Origin: Candidatus Hydrogenedentota bacterium
GTDB lineage: Bacteria; Hydrogenedentota; Hydrogenedentia; Hydrogenedentiales; CAITNO01
DNA: 10,120 nucleotides
Reading direction: 5' to 3'
Assembly (NCBI GenBank): GCA_903922535.1
Contig: CAIXUF010001399.1
Location: 1-10,120, forward strand
Shown here: piece after piece, positions 1-5,177 of the stretch
Position numbering within the stretch: position 1 is the stretch's first letter
How the letters are laid out: each line of letters begins with the position of its first letter
Notes under the pieces: model-generated
The model's input: the letters and a program-made list of their open reading frames with translations, nothing else
The model's database searches: none
What the model was told of the DNA's origin: nothing
Made by a program: the position numbers and the translations under genes

Positions 1-723
1 CCCGGCCGGTATCCATACCATTACCAGGGGGACGTTGTTCGGCAGCATCCACGTCTCTTCCTTCGGCGCCTGCACCTTGATGTAGTCGTTGTACACGGCG
101 GAGTAATTCGCCGCGGCGTCCGTGTACTGAACGCGCACGGTGTGGTAGCCCTGGCCCGCCGGCAGCGTGTAGGGACGGTTGGCCGCCGTCAATTCCCAGG
201 CGGACCAATGCGCGCCGTCCTCACTGAAACGCATGAGGGGCACACCCGTGCCGGTTCCGTCGGACCACGTTAAATCCAGCATGACCTGCTGGCCGGGCGT
301 GGTCAATGCGCCGCTGTTGATGGTGATGGAACCCGTGGGCGGTGTCATGTCGAGCCGAATGTAGTCGCTGAACACCGCGGAGCGGTTGTTTGCCTTGTCA
401 AGGAACTGGACCCGCACCGTCTTGTAGCCGTCACCCGTCGGAAGTGTGTAGGCGCGCGTCGCTGTCGGAGGCTCCCACGTGGTCCAATGGGCGCCATCGT
501 CGCTGAAGTGCATGCGCGATACGCCTGAGCCGGTGCCGTCATTCCAAGTTAGCGCCAGCATGACATTGGGCGTGTTTGTGTTTGCAAGCTGGTTGTTTAT
601 GACAATCGTGCCCGTGGGCGGCGTGGTGTCAGCTAAAGCGCGCGCCGACGGCTGCGGGAACACCGCAAGCGCCAAAGACACCCCCATAAGCACAAGCCCC
701 GTGAACCATGACCCTCTTTTCAT
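1..723 (-). CDS. Exported protein with two Ig/FN3-like repeats leading into a probable SUMF1 domain (3' end outside window)
   Basis: The reading frame is open from ATG at 723 to the window edge, giving 241 residues without a stop. Residues 1-31 form a signal peptide: basic MKR, a hydrophobic core, and an ARA or ALA cleavage site. Two 93-residue repeats follow (about 32-124 and 125-217). Each begins D-T/M-TPPTG, contains SGV/TGV...MxFSxDGAHW and ends in DYI. They resemble the Ig/FN3-like modules of large exported proteins. The last visible residues, LPNNVPLVMVWIPAG, match the usual entry into formylglycine-generating-enzyme-like (SUMF1/FGE-sulfatase) domains. The rest of that domain lies outside, so its identity is an inference. 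An AGGAGG-type ribosome site sits 8 nt upstream of the ATG, behind a strong promoter. The likely role is an extracytoplasmic adhesion or binding protein; catalytic residues cannot be judged. Confidence 0.75.
   Translation of the reverse strand, partial: MKRGSWFTGLVLMGVSLALAVFPQPSARALADTTPPTGTIVINNQLANTNTPNVMLALTWNDGTGSGVSRMHFSDDGAHWTTWEPPTATRAYTLPTGDGYKTVRVQFLDKANNRSAVFSDYIRLDMTPPTGSITINSGALTTPGQQVMLDLTWSDGTGTGVPLMRFSEDGAHWSAWELTAANRPYTLPAGQGYHTVRVQYTDAAANYSAVYNDYIKVQAPKEETWMLPNNVPLVMVWIPAG
73..351 (-). repeat. Ig/FN3-like protein repeat, copy 2
   Basis: Encodes residues 125-217. It starts DMTPPTGSI, carries TGVPLMRFSEDGAHW and ends VYNDYIKV. It aligns with copy 1 end to end without needing a gap, as expected for an internal tandem duplication of a beta-sandwich module. 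Confidence 0.8.
352..630 (-). repeat. Ig/FN3-like protein repeat, copy 1
   Basis: Encodes residues 32-124 of the exported protein. It starts DTTPPTGTI, carries the core SGVSRMHFSDDGAHW and ends VFSDYIRL. It has the same length (93 residues) as copy 2 and abuts it directly. Confidence 0.8.
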
Positions 724-731
724 CGCACTGG

Positions 732-739
732 CTCCTCCT
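732..739 (-). promoter_or_regulatory. Ribosome binding site of the exported repeat protein
   Basis: On the minus strand this reads AGGAGGAG, an almost ideal Shine-Dalgarno sequence 8 nt before the ATG at 723. It fixes the start codon. Confidence 0.75.
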
Positions 740-782
740 CTGTTAAGCCACCCTGCGGCTTGTGCCTGATCACGTTCTTTCC

Positions 783-801
783 CTCCGGCACCTTGCCGGA
801 G
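783..801 (-). other. GC-rich leader hairpin
   Basis: Perfect inverted repeat CTCCGGCA / TGCCGGAG (8-bp stem, 3-nt loop) in the untranslated leader between the promoter at 826-854 and the ATG at 723. On the transcribed strand it is followed by a purine-rich stretch, not a T-run, so it is not a classical terminator. The homologous leader of the neighbouring gene (about 1436-1454) keeps the CCGGCAAGG core, but the pairing partner has diverged. Confidence 0.5.
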
Positions 802-825
802 TCCGACCTTTCACACGCCCACGTC

Positions 826-854
826 ATTCTAGACAGAAATCCTGTTAGTGTCAA
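826..854 (-). promoter_or_regulatory. Sigma70-type promoter, repeat copy 1
   Basis: Minus strand: -35 TTGACA (854-849), 17-bp spacer, -10 TAGAAT (831-826). The -35 is a perfect match to the bacterial consensus and the -10 matches at five of six positions. Predicted transcription start is near 819, giving a leader of about 95 nt before the exported repeat protein. The same element recurs at 1480-1508 with 22 of 29 bases identical. Confidence 0.7.
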
Positions 855-946
855 TTGTGCAAAACATGCCCTTGCACGATGGTCTTTTGGTTGCGGGTTT
901 TTCAGCGACAGAGTTGCCTCTCGGGACATGATGCTCCACCGAGCGG

Positions 947-1168
947 CTTTCTCGTGTGTGCCAGCCGGATGATTGGTGTTCCCAAGAGCACAGCGGACGC
1001 GCCATTCTTGCCCCTGAAAAGATGTTCCCTATGCCGGCAGTTGGCGCAGGCGTCCGGCCCAACACACGGCACTGCACGTCCATGCTCTCCCTGAAAGCGC
1101 CATAGGCACACGGCCGACATCAGACTGCATCCCCGCACAGTCCCCCATATCGCAGGCACGATTTCCTG
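947..1168. other. Intergenic stretch with no recognised feature
   Basis: Together with copy 1 of the repeat this makes a 445-bp gap between two minus-strand genes. Short frames here have no ribosome site and no recognisable protein. No terminator with a T-run was found after the small gene that ends at 1169. Confidence 0.5.
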
Positions 1169-1378
1169 TCAATTCTTGGCACGATGCTTGCGCAGGATGT
1201 TGCCCCAGCTTAGCACCATAAGGAAAAAACCAAACACACAGCCAAAGGCGATCATCGCATCACCACTATGTTCCTCAAAGCTTATGATCGCTCCAAAGAC
1301 GGCAAGGCCGGACACGCCGCAACCAAGTCCTCCCACAACCAGCAGGATATAACCAATTGTCCTTTTCGAAAGGCCCAT
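1169..1378 (-). CDS. Small two-helix membrane protein, unknown function
   Basis: A 69-residue protein from ATG 1378, preceded by an AAAGGAG ribosome site (about 1389-1395) ten nt upstream. A longer frame starts at 1480, but that start would lie at the -10 box of the promoter at 1480-1508, so the short form is preferred. A basic N-terminus (MGLSKR) precedes a glycine-rich hydrophobic segment at about residues 8-32. A short acidic loop (EEHSGD) follows, then a second hydrophobic segment at about 40-58, and a basic tail ending KHRAKN. The pattern fits an inner-membrane hairpin with both ends in the cytoplasm. I do not recognise a family. Its upstream region is homologous to that of the exported repeat protein downstream, so the two may share regulation. 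Confidence 0.6.
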   Translation of the reverse strand: MGLSKRTIGYILLVVGGLGCGVSGLAVFGAIISFEEHSGDAMIAFGCVFGFFLMVLSWGNILRKHRAKN

Positions 1379-1597
1379 TGCGATGTCACTCCTTTGCCGA
1401 ACCACAGCGCTGCCCGTGTTTGACCGTGTTTCTTCCTCAGGTGCCTTGCCGGATGCTGACCCTGCCGCACAACGGTGCAATTCTAAGTCGAAGTCCTGTT
1501 GGTTTCAATTGTATGGAGGATCCGGCGCAACGGCCCTATGGTTGCGGGTTACACGCGTGACAGGGTTTGCTCTTTGGACAGGCGCAGCACCAAGCGG
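1379..1597 (-). repeat. Duplicated promoter-leader region, copy 2
   Basis: Counterpart of 724-946, starting directly at the small gene's ATG. Matching blocks are CCTTGCCGGA (1444-1453), ATTCTA (1480-1485), TCCTGTT (1494-1500), TCAATTGT (1505-1512), GGTTGCGGGTT (1540-1550), GACAG (1559-1563), GGACA (1576-1580) and CACCAAGCGG (1588-1597). The remainder of the 324-bp gap (1598-1702) belongs to the divergent protease gene's promoter and ribosome site. Confidence 0.7.
1480..1508 (-). promoter_or_regulatory. Sigma70-type promoter, repeat copy 2
   Basis: Minus strand: -35 TTGAAA (1508-1503), 17-bp spacer, -10 TAGAAT (1485-1480). Same spacing and same -10 as the promoter at 826-854. Transcription would begin near 1473 and give a leader of about 95 nt before the small membrane protein. 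Confidence 0.65.
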
Positions 1598-1643
1598 GAA
1601 TCCTGCGATCTCCCGTCCTCTTTGCTTTCAGCAGTATATATCT

Positions 1644-1673
1644 TTGACTGGTTTCACGCCGCTCCGGTAGAAT
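1644..1673 (+). promoter_or_regulatory. Promoter of the site-2 protease gene
   Basis: TTGACT (1644-1649), 18-bp spacer, TAGAAT (1668-1673). Predicted transcription start is near 1680, about 23 nt before the TTG start at 1703. This excludes the upstream in-frame ATG at 1499. Confidence 0.6.
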
Positions 1674-1686
1674 TGCGGGGTTCCCC

Positions 1687-1695
1687 AGGAAAGGA
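1687..1695 (+). promoter_or_regulatory. Ribosome binding site deciding a TTG start
   Basis: AGGAAAGGA lies 7 nt before TTG 1703. No in-frame ATG with a comparable site exists between the predicted transcription start and the catalytic HExxH codons. Confidence 0.5.
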
Positions 1696-1702
1696 TTTCC
1701 TT

Positions 1703-2383
1703 TTGCGAAGTTCCATACCCGAAATAGTCATCAATTACATGTGTCTGCTGTTCTCGCTCTGTGTGCACGAGGCGTCGCACGCGGCGATGGCGGACCGCTG
1801 CGGCGATCCGACGGGACGCCTGCTCGGCCGGATCAGTCTTAACCCCATCCGGCATGCCGATCCACTGGGCACGGTGATCCTGCCCCTTCTTGCCATGGTC
1901 ACGGGATTCCGGTTCTTTTTCGGCTGGGCCAAACCGGTGCCGTTCAACCCGCGCAATCTCCGGGATCGGCGGCGCGGCCCCGTTTACATAGCACTCGCCG
2001 GGCCGGCCTCCAATCTTCTGGTCGCCCTCTCCGCCGCCGTGGTGTTGCGTGTCATCGCCCAGTTTGCCGGGGCAATGGTGGAGTCTCCCGTGCTTCCGCT
2101 GCTTTTGTCCATATTCATCACACTGGTGGGTGTCAACATCATGCTGATGGTCTTCAATATTCTTCCCATTCCGCCCCTGGACGGCTACCATTTGCTGGAC
2201 TATTTTCTGCCGCCCTCGGCGCGGGAACTTGTGGAGAAGTTTGGCCCGTACAGCATGCTGTTCCTGATGCTGATCGTCTTTAACACGCACATTCTTCAGG
2301 TGCCCATGGGGTTTCTCATGAAGGGAATTCTGTTCCTCGCCTTCGCGGGCACCCCCCTCTATTCGGCCTTTGCGGGCATTTGA
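1703..2383 (+). CDS. Site-2 protease family (peptidase M50) membrane metalloprotease
   Basis: A 226-residue integral membrane zinc protease of the short bacterial S2P type, which cleaves substrates within the membrane. Visible motifs: HEASH (22-26, HExxH zinc site with catalytic Glu23) in the first helix, then DPTGRLLGRISLNP (35-48), GWAKPVPFNP (74-83), LAGPASN (98-104) and NILPIPPLDG (152-161). The Asp in the last motif is the expected third zinc ligand. Hydrophobic segments at about 8-27, 56-73, 94-122, 131-154 and near the C-terminus fit a five- to six-helix core. There is no PDZ domain. The start is taken at TTG 1703 because of its ribosome site and the promoter just upstream. ATG 1739 would cut into the first helix. 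The specific substrate is unknown. lipB follows 126 bp downstream and may be co-transcribed. Confidence 0.85.
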   Translation: MRSSIPEIVINYMCLLFSLCVHEASHAAMADRCGDPTGRLLGRISLNPIRHADPLGTVILPLLAMVTGFRFFFGWAKPVPFNPRNLRDRRRGPVYIALAGPASNLLVALSAAVVLRVIAQFAGAMVESPVLPLLLSIFITLVGVNIMLMVFNILPIPPLDGYHLLDYFLPPSARELVEKFGPYSMLFLMLIVFNTHILQVPMGFLMKGILFLAFAGTPLYSAFAGI

Positions 2384-2509
2384 TTGCTCCCCGCCCGCCA
2401 TGGATGCCACTTCCTTCGTAGAAAGCCGTTTTCCCCAGCCCGTTGAACCCATACCCCTCATGTGGAGAGCCAAGGGACCGTCGTTCCCCATCACTGGCGG
2501 TTCCCGGCC

Positions 2510-3151
2510 ATGAGCCCTTCGCTGATTTTTGAAAGACTTTTGGGGCTGTCGGACTACCATAGCGTGCATGCGCGCCAGTTGGCGCTGCGTGAGGCTGTCG
2601 CGCGCGGTGCGGCGCCCGACACAGTGCTGCTGCTGGAGCATGCGCCGGTCATCACGCTGGGGCGCAAGGCGGACCCTTCCCATGTGACCGCGCCACCGGA
2701 AGAACTGGCCGATTTAGGGATCACCACGGTGGCGGTGGACCGGGGCGGCGACGTCACCTACCATGGCCCGGGGCAGATGGTGGCCTATCCCATTCTCGAC
2801 CTGAACCGCTGGAAGCCGTCGGTGGGATGGTATCTTCGGGCGCTGGAACAGGTCCTTATTGACCTGGTTGCCGACTATGGGCTTGTGGGGGAGCGTTTAG
2901 AAGGCTTTACGGGGGTGTGGGTGGGCGGTGCAAAGGTTGCGGCAATCGGGGTTGGGGTGCATCAGTGGGTGACTTATCACGGTATTGCGCTGAACGTTGA
3001 CCCCGACATGCGCCACTGGGGCTGCATCATTCCCTGTGGCATCGCGGACAAGCCGGTGGCGTCCCTGGCGGGACTGCTTGGGGGGGGGCCGTCCATGGGG
3101 GAGGTCATGGACCGATTTGAGGGGCATTTTCGGCGGGTGTTTGGGGGGTGA
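2510..3151 (+). CDS. lipB: Octanoyl-[acyl carrier protein]:protein N-octanoyltransferase LipB
   Basis: LipB moves octanoyl from acyl carrier protein to lipoyl-domain lysines, the first step in making lipoate cofactors for pyruvate and 2-oxoglutarate dehydrogenases and the glycine cleavage system. It acts in the cytoplasm. The 213-residue frame contains RGGDVTYHGPGQ (78-89), GGAKVAAIG (139-147) with Lys142, and the GCIIPCGI block with Cys176. These are the family's catalytic Lys and Cys, and the numbering equals that of the Mycobacterium tuberculosis enzyme, which favours this start. An in-frame ATG at 2462 would add 16 residues that look unlike the family; neither start has a strong ribosome site. 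A 9-G run near the 3' end (3080-3088) is a possible slippage site. No lipA is adjacent in the window. Confidence 0.92.
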   Translation: MSPSLIFERLLGLSDYHSVHARQLALREAVARGAAPDTVLLLEHAPVITLGRKADPSHVTAPPEELADLGITTVAVDRGGDVTYHGPGQMVAYPILDLNRWKPSVGWYLRALEQVLIDLVADYGLVGERLEGFTGVWVGGAKVAAIGVGVHQWVTYHGIALNVDPDMRHWGCIIPCGIADKPVASLAGLLGGGPSMGEVMDRFEGHFRRVFGG

Positions 3152-3153
3152 CA

Positions 3154-3189
3154 ATGGACGATATGGACGGGATGGACGATATGGACAGT
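3154..3189 (+). repeat. Tandem 9-bp repeat (4 units)
   Basis: Four consecutive units of ATGGACNNN (GAT, GGG, GAT, AGT) directly after the lipB stop. They could be read as MDDMDGMDDMDS within a 22-codon frame ending at 3222, but there is no ribosome site. A related array of ATGGGNNNN units lies at 10034-10060. Confidence 0.75.
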
Positions 3190-3242
3190 AGGCGGGAGGA
3201 AGCGGTTGGGGCGGTGATTTGAGGTGGACTTTGGTCCGTGGT

Positions 3243-3272
3243 TTGACCGGTATTGGGGTAGGAACGTATGCT
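3243..3272 (+). promoter_or_regulatory. Candidate promoter of the kinase-rsmI operon
   Basis: TTGACC (3243-3248), 18-bp spacer, TATGCT (3267-3272). It sits about 35 bp before the kinase start. The -10 box is a weak match, so this is only a candidate. Confidence 0.35.
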
Positions 3273-3305
3273 CAGGTTTAATAATCCGTCAAAAGGAAAC
3301 CATAT

Positions 3306-4307
3306 ATGGCCTGTGAAGCAACCGCTTATGCCCGTGCCGGGCTGATTGGAAACCCTTCGGACGGGTATTTTGGCAAGACGATCAGCTTTATCATCCGCGA
3401 TTTTTCAGCCAAGGTGACGCTGTATGAGAATGCTGAACTGGAAATCGTGCCGAGTCTGGAGGACAAGTCGCGGTATGCTGGGATGCGCGAACTGGTCGAG
3501 GATGTGAACGCCAACGGTTATTATGGCGGCATCCGGCTCATGAAGGCGGCGGTCAAGAAGTTTTACGACTATTGCCTCGAACAGGACATAACCCTGCCGA
3601 ACGTCAATTTCTCCGTCCGCTACCGGTCAACCATTCCGCGTCGGCTGGGTCTGGCCGGATCGAGCGCGCTGGTCACGGCGACGATCAAGTGCCTGATGGA
3701 ATTCTACGACGTGGACATCCCCAAGCCCCTTTTGCCCAACCTCATCCTGAGCGTTGAGACCGATGAACTTGGCATTGCGGCGGGCTTGCAGGACCGGGTT
3801 ATCCAGGTGTATGAGGGGGTGGTGTTCATGGATTTCAACCGGGACATCATGGAACGGCAGGGACACGGCACCTATGAGGAGATTGACCCGGCGCTGCTGC
3901 CCCCGCTGTTTCTCGCCTACCGCCAGGACTTGGGCGAGGGTTCGGAGGTGATCCACAACAACGTGCGCCAGCGCTGGCTTGACGGCGATCCGAAGGTCAT
4001 TGACGCTATGCAGGACTTCGCCTCCTATGCGCAGGAGACGCGCGACCTGCTGCTGGCAGGGCGGGGCATGGAAATCGGAGCGCTCATGGACAAGAATTTC
4101 GAGCGCCGCAAGACGATATTCCGGCTGGATCCGCGCAACGTGGAACTGGTCGATGTGGCGCGCTCCGTGGGCACGCACGGCAAGTATGCCGGGTCTGGCG
4201 GGGCGGTTGTGGGCATGTATTACGACGATGCCATGCGGATGCGGCTCGCCGACGCCATGGCCCGCATCGGCGCGACGGTCATCACGCCGCGCATTGAAAG
4301 CGTCTGA
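3306..4307 (+). CDS. Glucuronokinase-like GHMP kinase
   Basis: A 333-residue GHMP-superfamily sugar kinase. The ATP-binding motif 2 is RRLGLAGSSAL (112-122), and the C-terminal GHMP motif is KYAGSGGAVVGM at about residues 298-309. Several stretches closely recall plant glucuronokinase (EC 2.7.1.43), which makes glucuronate 1-phosphate from glucuronate and ATP. These are ARAGLIGNPSDGYFGKTISF (9-28), GYYGGIRL (71-78), PNLILSVE (144-151), ELGIAAGLQDRVIQVYEG (154-171) and VRQRWLDGD. The resemblance is from memory of the family, so substrate is inferred; other GHMP kinases acting on sugars remain possible. The start ATG has AAGGA eight nt upstream. rsmI begins 7 nt after the stop, so the two are co-transcribed. 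There is no nucleotidyltransferase or uronate gene in the window to complete a UDP-sugar pathway. Confidence 0.8.
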   Translation: MACEATAYARAGLIGNPSDGYFGKTISFIIRDFSAKVTLYENAELEIVPSLEDKSRYAGMRELVEDVNANGYYGGIRLMKAAVKKFYDYCLEQDITLPNVNFSVRYRSTIPRRLGLAGSSALVTATIKCLMEFYDVDIPKPLLPNLILSVETDELGIAAGLQDRVIQVYEGVVFMDFNRDIMERQGHGTYEEIDPALLPPLFLAYRQDLGEGSEVIHNNVRQRWLDGDPKVIDAMQDFASYAQETRDLLLAGRGMEIGALMDKNFERRKTIFRLDPRNVELVDVARSVGTHGKYAGSGGAVVGMYYDDAMRMRLADAMARIGATVITPRIESV

Positions 4308-4314
4308 GGCCGCC

Positions 4315-5046
4315 ATGGGCACACTCTACCTTGTCGCGACGCCCATCGGAAACATGGAAGACCTGTCCTACCGCGCGGTGCGGATTCTGGGCGAGGTGGA
4401 CGTGCTGGCCTGCGAGGACACGCGCGTCACTTGGAAGATCTTCGAGCGTTATGGCATCAAGGCGCCTTCCACCCGGTTCTCCTATCATGAACACAATGAG
4501 GAGGTGGCCGCGCGGCGCATCCTGGGGCTGCTGAACGAGGACCGGTCGGTGGCCGTATGCACCGACGGCGGACACCCCGGCATCAGCGATCCCGGCTACC
4601 GCATTGCCTCGCTGTGCCATGAGCACGGCCACCGCATTGAGGTGATTCCCGGCCCCAGTGCGGCCACCACGGCGTTGCTCGCCTCCGGACTGTCCTCGTC
4701 GAGTTTCACCTTCAAGGGATTTCCGCCCCGGAAATCGGGGCAGCGGCAGCGTTTCTTTGAGATGGACCGGGACCTGCCGCACACGCTGATTCTGTTTGAA
4801 TCCCCATTTCGGGTGGGTGCCTGCTTGGCGGATGCCCTGGTGGTTCTGGGAAACCGGCTTGGCGCGGTGTGCATCGAACTGACGAAGAAGTTTGAGGCGG
4901 TGCACCGGGGCTATCTCGTGGATTTGGCCGCGCAGTTCAAGGGGAAGGAGATTAAGGGGGAAGTGACGATTGTTATTGCGGGGAATAATCCGAAATTCAG
5001 GGAGGAAGAGGCGGAACCGGACGAGGAAGAAGAGGACGATTACTGA
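4315..5046 (+). CDS. rsmI: 16S rRNA (cytidine(1402)-2'-O)-methyltransferase RsmI
   Basis: RsmI transfers a methyl group from S-adenosylmethionine to the ribose of C1402 in the 16S rRNA decoding centre. The 243-residue protein has the tetrapyrrole-methylase fold: LYLVATPIGN (4-13), CEDTR (33-37), the DGGHPGISDPG loop (84-94), IPGPSAATTALLASGL (111-126), FKGFPPRK (133-140), FESPFR (161-166), ELTKKFE (188-194) and KGEVTIVI (214-221). The usual loop has Thr before Pro-Gly; here it is His87. The protein ends in a very acidic tail (230-243) and is shorter than E. coli RsmI (about 286), apparently lacking the C-terminal helix-turn-helix extension. The frame continues upstream to 3979 inside the kinase gene, but homology begins at ATG 4315. 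GAGG overlapping the kinase stop codon serves as its ribosome site, implying translational coupling. Confidence 0.92.
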   Translation: MGTLYLVATPIGNMEDLSYRAVRILGEVDVLACEDTRVTWKIFERYGIKAPSTRFSYHEHNEEVAARRILGLLNEDRSVAVCTDGGHPGISDPGYRIASLCHEHGHRIEVIPGPSAATTALLASGLSSSSFTFKGFPPRKSGQRQRFFEMDRDLPHTLILFESPFRVGACLADALVVLGNRLGAVCIELTKKFEAVHRGYLVDLAAQFKGKEIKGEVTIVIAGNNPKFREEEAEPDEEEEDDY

Positions 5047-5126
5047 AGCATTGCCATGGATGCGGCGCGATGCATCAGTAACATCTCTCATGCAAGGGAC
5101 TTCTCGGTCGTTGCCTGAAATGAATC

Positions 5127-5150
5127 TGGAACTCTGAAACTCAGAAACAA
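5127..5150. repeat. Short degenerate 8-bp tandem repeat
   Basis: Three units, TGGAACTC, TGAAACTC and AGAAACAA, lie in the gap between the convergent rsmI and symporter genes. The array is too short to be certain it is more than chance. Confidence 0.3.
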
Positions 5151-5154
5151 TCAG

Positions 5155-5168
5155 CCAAGTTGTCTTGG
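5155..5168 (-). terminator. Weak hairpin downstream of the symporter gene
   Basis: CCAAG and CTTGG form a 5-bp stem with a 4-nt loop 9 bp after the symporter stop. On the minus strand it is followed by CTGATTGTTT, only partly T-rich. It is a weak candidate for an intrinsic terminator between convergent genes. Confidence 0.25.
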
Positions 5169-5177
5169 AACGGTATC

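Larger units (their letters stand above)
724..946 (-). repeat. Duplicated promoter-leader region, copy 1
   Basis: This stretch aligns with 1379-1597 in the same orientation at an almost constant offset of 651-655 bp. Shared blocks are CCTTGCCGGA (791-800), ATTCTA (826-831), TCCTGTT (840-846), TCAATTGT (851-858), GGTTGCGGGTT (889-899), GACAG (907-911), GGACA (924-928) and a CACC-AGCGG block (937-946). It begins at the start codon of one gene and ends about 90 bp upstream of the -35 box. Divergence is spread over the whole length, so the duplication is not recent. Confidence 0.7.

Noticed and set aside
724..822. Known riboswitch class in the shared leader
   Set aside because: I could not match the leader to the conserved core of any riboswitch class I know, so only a structured leader is proposed.
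1628..2683. Minus-strand frame of 351 codons opposite the site-2 protease and lipB
   Set aside because: It runs antisense to two genes with clear family motifs. Its product is rich in Arg, His and Gln with no recognisable domain, as expected for a GC-rich shadow frame.
3154..3222. 22-codon frame over the 9-bp repeats
   Set aside because: There is no ribosome site, and the peptide is only the repeat translation.
3979..4314. N-terminal extension of RsmI inside the kinase gene
   Set aside because: Family homology begins exactly at Met 4315, and the extension is an out-of-frame reading of the kinase.
5056..5075. Possible GATGC/GCATC terminator after rsmI
   Set aside because: The stem is only 5 bp with a large loop and no T-run, which is within chance expectation.
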